Source of the DNA: Mycolicibacter icosiumassiliensis
GTDB lineage: Bacteria; Actinomycetota; Actinomycetes; Mycobacteriales; Mycobacteriaceae
Length of the DNA: 59,666 nucleotides
Direction: 5' to 3'
NCBI RefSeq assembly: GCF_900078685.2
Contig: NZ_LT546166.1
Location: 435,319-494,984 of the forward strand
Below are positions 45,479 to 52,721 of this stretch, one piece after another; within the stretch, counting starts at the first letter, position 1; the number at the start of each line of letters is the position of its first letter. A model generated the notes under the pieces. That model saw nothing but the letters and a program-made list of their open reading frames with translations. It was not told the origin of the DNA and ran no database searches. A program made the translations under genes and the position numbers.

Positions 45479-45786
45479 CGGTTCCTCCCGCTCATGTCCG
45501 GCTTCCGGTATGAGCCTGCATCTTCTGTCGGCGTCACACGAGTGGCGTATCTGCCCGAATACGAAAGGCTTTGGCCAAAATCCGGGTCACCGACGATCAG
45601 CGCGGGTAGCGCTATGAGGTTGGGCCTCCTGCCAGCCAACACCGGACCAGCCATACCCAGACTTGCAGGCGCTTCATGGAGCGTCTGTCGTTCGTGCGCA
45701 ACCGGGCCGCTCATCACGAAGCGATTCACCAGCGCAATCTCGCGCGCGACGTCGATGATGCGGTAACCCTCATGGGCTGGGTTCAC
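45475..45786 (-). CDS. Short hypothetical ORF upstream of the SDR
   Basis: A 103-residue frame whose TGA overlaps the SDR ATG (ATGA). No family was recognised; ALPALIVGDPDFG resembles part of an alpha/beta hydrolase but no catalytic pattern follows. The coupling with the SDR is its main support. It could be a degraded gene or a chance frame in the leader. Confidence 0.3.
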   Translation of the reverse strand: MNPAHEGYRIIDVAREIALVNRFVMSGPVAHERQTLHEAPASLGMAGPVLAGRRPNLIALPALIVGDPDFGQSLSYSGRYATRVTPTEDAGSYRKPDMSGRNR

Positions 45787-45916
45787 CTGACGCCGCCGGA
45801 TGGGTGCGCGCTGGCGAGCGCGTCACTGCCAAGGAATCGAAGCAGGCTCTAAGCCAACAGAATCCATTGTTGATGTTGCCATCTATACTCCCGTGCGACT
45901 GTCCTCCCGCACGACA

Positions 45917-46123
45917 TCAGGGCGAGTCGAACACGGAGTGGTCGCCGATCCTGCACCACCGGCAACGGAGTTCGTCGTCGACTGTAACCAGTTCGAAGGT
46001 GGCACGACCGTGGGGACTTTCGAACGACCAGGTCATTTCCAATACGTTGGGCGCGAAACGCCAGGTTGGCAGTATTCCAACATTGCAGTAATGACGCAAT
46101 GCAGTTCTGCGTCGTGCCGGCAT
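45917..46123 (-). CDS. Possible small protein
   Basis: Up to 68 residues; the more protein-like part begins at an internal Met (MTWSFESPHGRATFELV and on to CRIGDHSVFDSP). Its composition resembles small mycobacterial proteins of toxin-antitoxin-like type, but no family can be named. The start is uncertain. The convergent 13E12 remnant lies immediately to its right. Confidence 0.3.
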   Translation of the reverse strand: MPARRRTALRHYCNVGILPTWRFAPNVLEMTWSFESPHGRATFELVTVDDELRCRWCRIGDHSVFDSP

Positions 46124-46143
46124 CCTTGGTGGTACTGACGGGA

Positions 46144-46371
46144 TGCATGCATCTTGTGAAGACTTTTTGGGTCGGGCCCACTGGGTGGCGGGACCGTCAA
46201 GAACCCGACTGCACGGTGATCTGGACCGCGCCCACCGGGCACACTTATGTCACCAAACCCGGCGGTGCCCTGTATTTCCCGCAGTTAGCCACCCCCGTCG
46301 GCGTACCCCGAACACGCCAGACGCATCACCGCCGCCAACGACCCACCCCCGTTTTGGCGAGGTCTGGTTGG
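46144..46371 (+). pseudogene. 13E12 (DUF222/HNH) family remnant
   Basis: A short stretch on the plus strand reads HLVKTFWVGPTGWRDRQ, then CTVIWTAPTGHTYVTKPGG and ALYFPQLATP, which is the C-terminal section of 13E12-type DUF222/HNH proteins. The N-terminal DUF222 domain and the HNH core are absent. It runs in the same frame as the TetR gene but belongs to a different, decayed element. Such repeats are common insertion points of mycobacterial mobile DNA. Confidence 0.6.
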
Positions 46372-46380
46372 CGGCATTCT

Positions 46381-46986
46381 ATGGTGGATGCCGTGACTTC
46401 GAACCTCGACCTTTCCGGCGTACCGACCTGGTCGCCGCGTGAAGTCGAGCTGTTGGAGGTCACCTTGCAGCTGCTGCAGGAGAACGGCTACGACCGGCTG
46501 ACGGTTGATGCGGTCGCGGCCACCGCGCGCGCGAGCAAGGCCACGGTGTACCGCCGTTGGCCCTCGAAGGCCGAATTGGTGTTGGCCGCGTTCACCGAGG
46601 GCATCCGCCAGGTCGCGGTCCCACCTGATACCGGCACGCTGCGCGGCGATCTGTTGCGACTGGGTGAGCTGGTTTGCCAACAGGTCGCGCAGCACGCCGG
46701 CACCATGCGTGCCGTGTTGGTGGAGGTATCGCGCAATGCCGCGCTGAACGAGGTGATGCAGCACCAGTTCATCGATCAGCGCAAGGCGTTGGTCCTGCAC
46801 ATTCTGGGACGGGCCGTCGACCGGGGCGAGATCGAGGCCGACGCCATCGATGACGACCTCTGGGACGTATTGCCGGGATATCTGATCTTCCGGTCGCTGG
46901 TCTCGGGCCGTGCGCCTACCGCACACACCGTGGCGACTCTCGTCGATCAAGTGGTTCTGCCGGGCCTCACTCGTCGAGCCGGCTGA
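46381..46986 (+). CDS. TetR/AcrR family transcriptional regulator
   Basis: A 201-residue regulator starting at ATG 46381 (a GTG four codons later is an alternative). The N-terminal helix-turn-helix spans about residues 25-70: LLQENGYDRLTVDAVAATA, then RASKATVYRRWPSKAELV. The C-terminal half is a TetR ligand-binding domain with FRSLVSGRAPT near its end. The open frame runs on upstream through the 13E12 remnant but that is not part of it. It lies 105 bp before mmpS, with palindromic sites in between, so it probably represses mmpS-mmpL. Confidence 0.88.
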   Translation: MVDAVTSNLDLSGVPTWSPREVELLEVTLQLLQENGYDRLTVDAVAATARASKATVYRRWPSKAELVLAAFTEGIRQVAVPPDTGTLRGDLLRLGELVCQQVAQHAGTMRAVLVEVSRNAALNEVMQHQFIDQRKALVLHILGRAVDRGEIEADAIDDDLWDVLPGYLIFRSLVSGRAPTAHTVATLVDQVVLPGLTRRAG

Positions 46987-47022
46987 TGGCGCCCGCACGA
47001 AATTGCGGCGCTGCGCACTATT

Positions 47023-47047
47023 GAACCGTACGGTTCCGTACCGTACG
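47023..47047. promoter_or_regulatory. Operator-like palindromes before mmpS
   Basis: GAACCGTACGGTTC at 47023-47036 is a perfect 14-bp palindrome, directly followed by CGTACCGTACG (47037-47047), itself a palindrome around a central C. The overlapping ACCGTACG/CGTACGGT elements are characteristic of TetR-family sites; the regulator gene next door is the likely binder. Confidence 0.65.
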
Positions 47048-47091
47048 CTTACTTCTCATTCGACCCGCCCACGGATACCGAGAGGCTTCCG

Positions 47092-47538
47092 GTGAAGAGA
47101 CCGTCGTTTGTGCCCCTGGTCCGGCGTGGGTGGATGGTCTTAGTGGCGGTCGCGGTGGTGGCCGTCGCGGCATTCTGCGTGTATCGGCTGCACGGCATCT
47201 TCGGCTCGGGCGACACCACATCGACCGGCGGTGACGGCGCCGAGGAGATCGTCCCGTTCAACCCTAAAGACGTCGTCTACGAGGTATTCGGCGCCCCGGG
47301 GGCTGTCGCCACCATCAACTATCTCGATGTCAACGCCGCTCCCCAGCAGGTCATCGATGCCTCGCTGCCCTGGCGATATCAGGCGACGACGACCGAGCCG
47401 GCCGTCATCGCAGATCTGCGGGCACAGGGCGACGGCGACACGCTGGGCTGTCGCATCTTGATCGACGGCGAACTCAAGGACGAAAGGACCGCGAACGCCG
47501 TGAGCGCCTACACCTTCTGCTTAGACAAGTCCGGATGA
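47092..47538 (+). CDS. mmpS: MmpS family membrane accessory protein
   Basis: A 148-residue MmpS protein: one N-terminal membrane segment (about 14-34) and an extracytoplasmic beta-rich domain with VVYEVFGAPGAVATINYLD, LPWRYQ, GCRILIDGELKDERT and a second Cys in AYTFCLDKSG; the two Cys probably form a disulfide. It starts at GTG 47092 with GAGAGG upstream and its stop overlaps the mmpL start (ATGA). MmpS proteins assist the cognate MmpL in exporting lipids, siderophores or drugs. Confidence 0.9.
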   Translation: MKRPSFVPLVRRGWMVLVAVAVVAVAAFCVYRLHGIFGSGDTTSTGGDGAEEIVPFNPKDVVYEVFGAPGAVATINYLDVNAAPQQVIDASLPWRYQATTTEPAVIADLRAQGDGDTLGCRILIDGELKDERTANAVSAYTFCLDKSG

Positions 47539-48215
47539 GCGAGCCCGGCCGGCCGCCCTTCTGGCCACGCACCATCCGGCGCCTGGCGCTGCCGATCGTG
47601 CTGTTCTGGGTGGCCCTTGCCGCCGTGACGAACAGCCTCGTGCCGCAGCTGGAGGTGGTGGCCGAAGCCCACAACGTGGGGATGAGCTCGCACGACGCCC
47701 CCTCGTACCAGGCGGCGAAGCGCATCGGAAAAGTGTTCCAGCAGTACGACACCGACAGCGCGGCGATGATCGTCATCGAAGGAGACCAGCCACTCGGTGC
47801 CGATGCGCACCGGTTCTACGACACCCTGGTAGCCAAACTTCAGGACGACACCAGGCACGTCCAGCACATCCAAGACTTCTGGGGCGATCCGCTGACCGCC
47901 GCCGGTTCGCAGAGCAACGACGGCAAAGCGGCGCTGGCGCAAGTGTTTCTGGCCGGAAGCCAGGGCGAGACGTTGGCCAATGAGTCGGTGGCCGCCATCC
48001 GCGCCATCGTCGAGCAGACGCCGGCGCCGCCCGGCGTCCACGCCTACGTGACGGGCGCCGCCCCGCTGGTAGCCGCCCAATTCTCGGTCGGCAGCGAAGG
48101 CACCAACAAGGTCACCGCGATCACCTTCCTGGTGATCGCGCTCATGCTGTTCGCCGTCTACCGATCGATCGGCACCACGCTGCTGGCGCTGCTCACCGTC
48201 GCAATCGAGATGGCC

Positions 48216-48326
48216 GCCGCGCGTGGATTCGTCGCCTTCCTCGGCTACCACGAAATCATCGGATTATCGACGTACTCAACGAATCTGATGACCCTGCTGG
48301 CGATCGCTGCGGGAACCGACTACGCG
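48216..48326 (+). repeat. Source of inverted copy within mmpL
   Basis: This 111-bp stretch of mmpL is repeated, exactly and in inverted orientation, at 48449-48559. Confidence 0.92.
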
Positions 48327-48354
48327 ATCTTCATCATCAGCCGCTATCAGGAGG

Positions 48355-48451
48355 CACGCGCGGCCGGTGACGACCCGGAGACAGCGTTCTACACCATGTA
48401 CCGGGGCACCGCCCATGTCGTGATCGGCTCGGGCCTGACTATCTCCGGCGC
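48355..48451 (+). repeat. Direct repeat in mmpL, copy 1
   Basis: 97 bp identical to 48550-48646, offset 195 bp. Its first ten bases (CACGCGCGGC) are the reverse complement of 48216-48225, providing the microhomology for a template switch. Confidence 0.92.
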
Positions 48452-48559
48452 GTAGTCGGTTCCCGCAGCGATCGCCAGCAGGGTCATCAGATTCGTTGAG
48501 TACGTCGATAATCCGATGATTTCGTGGTAGCCGAGGAAGGCGACGAATCCACGCGCGGC
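48449..48559 (-). repeat. Inverted copy inserted in mmpL
   Basis: Exact reverse complement of 48216-48326. It overlaps the first direct repeat by 3 bp and the second by 10 bp at the junctions and introduces a TAG at 48453-48455 in the mmpL frame. Confidence 0.92.
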
Positions 48560-48646
48560 CGGTGACGACCCGGAGACAGCGTTCTACACCATGTACCGGG
48601 GCACCGCCCATGTCGTGATCGGCTCGGGCCTGACTATCTCCGGCGC
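48550..48646 (+). repeat. Direct repeat in mmpL, copy 2
   Basis: Identical to 48355-48451; from here the mmpL frame resumes correctly. Confidence 0.92.
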
Positions 48647-50652
48647 CGTGTACTGCCTGACCTTCACCCGGCTGCCCTACTTCCACACCCTCGGGCTGCC
48701 CGCCGCCATCGGCATTTTCGTCGCGCTGATTGCCGCGTTGACCCTGACATCGGCGGTGCTCACGCTGGGCAGTCGGTTCGGATTCTTCGAGCCCAACCGG
48801 GCGATGCGCACCCGCGGCTGGCGCCGGATCGGTGCCGCCATCGTTCGGTGGCCCGGACCCATCCTGGTGGTGGCCTGCGGCGTGGCCCTGATCGGCCTGC
48901 TTGCCCTGCCGGGCTACAAGACCAGCTACGACGCCCGTATCTACATGCCGGATCGTGCCCCGGCCAACATCGGTTATGCGGCGGCCGAACGCCATTTCTC
49001 GCAAGCTCGGCTGAACCCCGAGTTGCTGATGATCGAAGCGGACCACGACCTGCGCAACCCGGCATCCTTCTTGGTCTTGGAACGCGTCGCCAAGGCGGTG
49101 TTCCACACGCCGGGCATCGCCAAAGTTCAATCGATGACCCGGCCATTGGGCACGCCGCTGAAGCACACGTCGATACCGTTTTCGGTCGGCCAGGGAAACG
49201 TCGCGCAGACCCAGAATCTGAAATACCAGATGGACCGGGCGGCCGATCTGCTCAAGCAGGCAGCCGAAGCCGAGAAGTCGATCCACACGCTGGAACAGCA
49301 ATATGCGCTACAGCAGCAGCTTGCCGATGCCACCCACTCCGAAACCCAGAGCTTTCACGACACCGTTGACCTCACCAACGAATTGCGTGACCAGATTGCG
49401 AACTTCGACGACTTTTTCCGGCCGATCCGCAGTTACTTCTACTGGGAACCGCACTGCTTCGACATCCCGGTGTGCGGGGCGCTACGCAACGTGTTCGACC
49501 TGCAGGACGGCATCGACAAGCTCAGCGAGAAGCTCGGACAGCTCACGAAGACGTTGGACAAGTTGGATGCCCTGCAACCGCAGTTGGTGGAGCTGATTCC
49601 GTCCCAGATCGAAAGCCAGCGGGTCAACCGCGACCTGGCGCTGAACAACTACGCCACCAACTCCGGGATCAGCGACCAGTCCGCCGCCGCCAACGACAAC
49701 CCGGCCGCCATGGGCCAGGCCTTCGACGAAGCCAAGAACGACGACTCCTTCTACCTGCCGCCCGAAGCGTTCGACAACGCTGAGTTCAAACGCGGGATGA
49801 AACTGTTCATGTCGCCGGACGGCAAAGCGGCGCAGATGATCATCACCCACGAGGGCGATCCGGCGACCCCCGAAGGCATCGCGCACATCGACTCGATTCG
49901 CAACGCCGCGAAGGAAGCCTTGAAAGGTACTCCGCTGCAGGGCTCACACATCTACCTCGCCGGCACCGCCTCGACCTACAAGGACATCGCCGACGCTGCC
50001 AAATACGACCTGCTGATCGCCGGGATCGCCGCGCTGAGCCTGATTCTGTTGATCATGATGATCATCACCCGCAGTCTGGTCGCCGCGATCGTCATCGTGG
50101 GCACCGTTGCGCTTTCGCTGGGGGCCTCCTTCGGGCTGTCGGTGCTGGTGTGGCAGTACCTGTTCGGCATCCATCTGTACTGGATCGTGTTGGCCCTGGC
50201 CGTCATTCTGTTGCTGGCGGTGGGCTCGGACTACAACCTGCTGTTGATCTCGCGGTTCAAGGAGGAGATCGGTGCGGGCCTCAATACCGGGATCATCCGG
50301 GCGATGGGCGGCACGGGATCGGTGGTGACCGCCGCCGGCCTGGTGTTCGCCGCAACCATGGCGTCGTTCATCTTCAGTGACCTGCGGATCCTCGGCCAGA
50401 TCGGGACCACTATCGCGCTCGGCCTGCTGTTCGACACGTTGATCGTGCGGTCGTTCATGACGCCGTCCATCGCGGCGCTGCTCGGGCGCTGGTTCTGGTG
50501 GCCTCAACGGGTGCGCCAGCGGCCCGCGGTGACCGCGGGCGGCTGGTCCGACAGTGTCCGCGAGGACGTGGTCCAACCGACCTGACGTTGCGCGGGCTGA
50601 GCTCAGTCCGCGACGGGGCGCAGATCGTGGGCGAAATGGTAGTTTTTATGCC

Positions 50653-50898
50653 ATGAGGACAACCATCGACCCGGCGGGGCGTTTGGTGATCCCCAAGCGG
50701 ATTCGCGATCGCCTTGGCTTGCGCGGGAACGAAGAGGTGGAGATCACGGAGCGCGATGGACGAATCGAGATTGAACCAGCATCTACCGACGTCGAATTGG
50801 TTCGGGAAGGTTCGGTCCTTGTCGCGCGTCCGGACCGTGAGCTGCCCCCATTGACCGACGAAATCGTTCGCGAGACGTTGGATCGTGTGCGACGGTGA
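50653..50898 (+). CDS. vapB: VapB-type antitoxin (AbrB/MazE-like DNA-binding domain)
   Basis: An 81-residue antitoxin with an N-terminal swapped-hairpin AbrB domain (MRTTIDPAGRLVIPKRIRDR and following GLRGNEEVEIT) and a C-terminal tail (LPPLTDEIVRETLDRVRR) that would bind the toxin. ATG 50653 is chosen because the AbrB fold begins there; the open frame extends upstream over the end of mmpL. Its stop overlaps the toxin start (GTGA), the usual coupled arrangement. It neutralises VapC and autoregulates the pair. Confidence 0.88.
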   Translation: MRTTIDPAGRLVIPKRIRDRLGLRGNEEVEITERDGRIEIEPASTDVELVREGSVLVARPDRELPPLTDEIVRETLDRVRR

Positions 50899-51299
50899 TC
50901 ACGCCCGACACCAGCGTTCTTGTGGCCGGATTCGCAACCTGGCACGAAGCGCACCGACCCGCCGCGCGTGCCCTTAACCGGGGCGTTCATCTGGTCGCAC
51001 ACGCGGCGGTGGAAACCTATTCCGTTCTCACGCGCCTACCACCACCGCATCGCGTAGCGCCCGCGGCAGTTCACGCGTACTTGGCCGACGTTACGTCCGC
51101 CGACTACCTCACGCTGGACGCACGATCGCATCGCGAGTTGATCAACTACCTTGCGGCGCAGAACGTCACCGGTGGCGCAACCTATGACGCGCTCGTCGGA
51201 TCGACCGCGATGGCTGCTGGAGCAACGCTGTTGACACGCGACCGGCGAGCAGTCAGGACCTACGAGCTGCTGCAAGTGGATTACGAACTGGTGACCTGA
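50895..51299 (+). CDS. vapC: VapC-type PIN-domain toxin (ribonuclease)
   Basis: A 134-residue PIN-domain protein. Asp5 in MITPDTSVLVAG, Glu in AHAAVETYSVLTRL, the Asp of GGATYDALVG and the late Asp in LLTRDRRAV form the expected acidic Mg2+ site. It starts at GTG 50895. VapC toxins cut specific tRNAs or rRNA; the target here is unknown. The pair lies between mmpL and Ku. Confidence 0.9.
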   Translation: MITPDTSVLVAGFATWHEAHRPAARALNRGVHLVAHAAVETYSVLTRLPPPHRVAPAAVHAYLADVTSADYLTLDARSHRELINYLAAQNVTGGATYDALVGSTAMAAGATLLTRDRRAVRTYELLQVDYELVT

Positions 51300-51305
51300 A
51301 GCGGA

Positions 51306-52187
51306 TCAGGATTTTTGGGCGGCAGTCTTTTTGGCCGGTGCTTTCTTAGCCGGCGTCTTCTTTGCCGGTGCCTTTTTGGCCGGGCTGTTCTCGGCTGTCG
51401 ACCGCTTCTTCACGCTGGCCTCCAACTTGGCCAGCAGGTCGGAGACATCCTCGGTGGCATCCAGTTCGGCGGGCCGCTCCTCGGGAGTGAACGCCTCGTC
51501 GCCTTCGAGTTTGGCGGCGATCAACTCGTGCAACTGGTCCTGATAGGTGTCGTGGTAGCGGTCCGGGTCGAAATCGTCGGCCATGGACTCCACCACCTGT
51601 CCGGCCATCTTCAGCTCGGCCGGCTTGATCTCGACCTTGGTATCCAAGGCGGGGAAGTCCGGGTCGCGGATCTCGTCCGGCCATAGCAGGGTGTGCACCA
51701 CCATCACCTCGCGCTTGGAGAAGTCCTTGATCCGCAGCGCCGCCAGCCGGGTCTTGTTGCGCAGCGCGAAGTGGACGATCGCCACTCGGTCGGTCTCGGC
51801 TAGCGTCTTGGCCAGCAGCACATAGGATTTGATCGATTTCGACGCCGGTTCCAGGAAGTAGCTGCGGTCATAGAGCATCGGGTCCAGGTCCGCGGCCGGC
51901 ACGAACTCGAGCACGGCGATCTCATGGTCACGCTCTTCGGGGAGGTTAGCGATGTCGTCGTCGGTGATCACCACCATCCGGCCGTCGTCGGACTCATATG
52001 CCCGCGCGATATCGCCGTAGTCGACTACTTCACCGCACTCCTCGCAGACCCGTCGGTAGCGGATCCGGCCGTGGTCCTTGGCATGGACCTGACGGAACTT
52101 GATGTCGTGGTCTTCGGTGGCGCTGTACACCTTCACAGGCACGTTGACCAGACCGAATGCGATCGAACCCTTCCAGATGGAGCGCAT
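51306..52187 (-). CDS. ku: Non-homologous end-joining protein Ku
   Basis: A 293-residue bacterial Ku, the homodimeric ring that loads on DNA ends and recruits LigD. The core starts at MRSIWKGSIAFGLVNVPVKVYSAT and includes CEECGEVVDYGDIARAYE and YDRSYFLEP; the C-terminus (about 255-293) is a Lys/Ala/Pro-rich low-complexity tail of repeated AKKAPAKKT units, longer than in M. tuberculosis Ku. The start ATG 52187 is the canonical one. LigD lies divergently 535 bp away, with one small gene between. Confidence 0.96.
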   Translation of the reverse strand: MRSIWKGSIAFGLVNVPVKVYSATEDHDIKFRQVHAKDHGRIRYRRVCEECGEVVDYGDIARAYESDDGRMVVITDDDIANLPEERDHEIAVLEFVPAADLDPMLYDRSYFLEPASKSIKSYVLLAKTLAETDRVAIVHFALRNKTRLAALRIKDFSKREVMVVHTLLWPDEIRDPDFPALDTKVEIKPAELKMAGQVVESMADDFDPDRYHDTYQDQLHELIAAKLEGDEAFTPEERPAELDATEDVSDLLAKLEASVKKRSTAENSPAKKAPAKKTPAKKAPAKKTAAQKS

Positions 52188-52226
52188 GGAGTCAGTATGC
52201 CCACCCCGGCGCGTGGGCAACCGGGT

Positions 52227-52646
52227 TTAGTGCGAGGGGTGCCAGGCGCTGACCGCCCAGATCACGATGACATCGAGCGCGATCACGATGATCGCCCACA
52301 CCGGGTAGTGCGGCAGCCAGAGGAACATGCCCACGATCGAAATCGACGCCATCACCACCGCGGCCGCCCGGGCCCACGACTTACCCCAGAACAGGCCGAA
52401 AGCTACCGCGGTCAGCGCCACGCCCAGCACGATCAGAATCCAGCCCCACACCGTGGTGTTGAACTCGTAGACGTAGTCGAGGTCGCCTTGCCCGACGACC
52501 ACCAGGTCGTCGCCGCCCAGTGCGGAAATGCCCTGGAGAACCGTCAGTAGCGCCGAGGTCAGGATCAGCGCGGCGGCGGCGAACGTCGCACTGCCTGCCA
52601 GCACCTGCTTGGTCGGGAGGTGTGCTTTGGGGGAGGTCTCGCTCAT
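52227..52646 (-). CDS. Small four-segment membrane protein (DUF7144-like)
   Basis: A 139-residue protein with four hydrophobic segments; GISALGGDDLVVVGQ, the loop YVYEFNTTVWGWILIVLG and GKSWARAAAVVMASIS are typical of a widespread actinobacterial family without known function (DUF7144). Start ATG 52646 with GGAGATATC upstream. It is transcribed with or just before Ku, inserted between Ku and LigD. Confidence 0.8.
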   Translation of the reverse strand: MSETSPKAHLPTKQVLAGSATFAAAALILTSALLTVLQGISALGGDDLVVVGQGDLDYVYEFNTTVWGWILIVLGVALTAVAFGLFWGKSWARAAAVVMASISIVGMFLWLPHYPVWAIIVIALDVIVIWAVSAWHPSH

Positions 52647-52721
52647 CGATATCTCCTGACTTCGGGAAAGAACGAAGCAACGTTACCCCCGCGCACCGCC
52701 AACCCGACGTAGGTTGGCAGC

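Larger units (their letters stand above)
47535..50585 (+). pseudogene. mmpL: MmpL family RND transporter, disrupted by a fold-back insertion
   Basis: An MmpL exporter in two pieces: residues 1-306 (47535-48455), ending at a TAG, and a downstream frame from 48591 with 664 residues. The gap is a 195-bp insertion; without it the frame is continuous and encodes 951 residues, the normal size. Part one has the first membrane segment, the porter domain and AAGTDYAIFIISRYQEAR with the proton-relay Asp; part two has the second porter domain with a long coiled-coil-like helix pair (about residues 205-350 of that frame) and [15 protein letters not shown] with the second relay Asp. The inserted piece carries at least two stops. 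Function is lost unless this is an assembly error. Confidence 0.9.
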
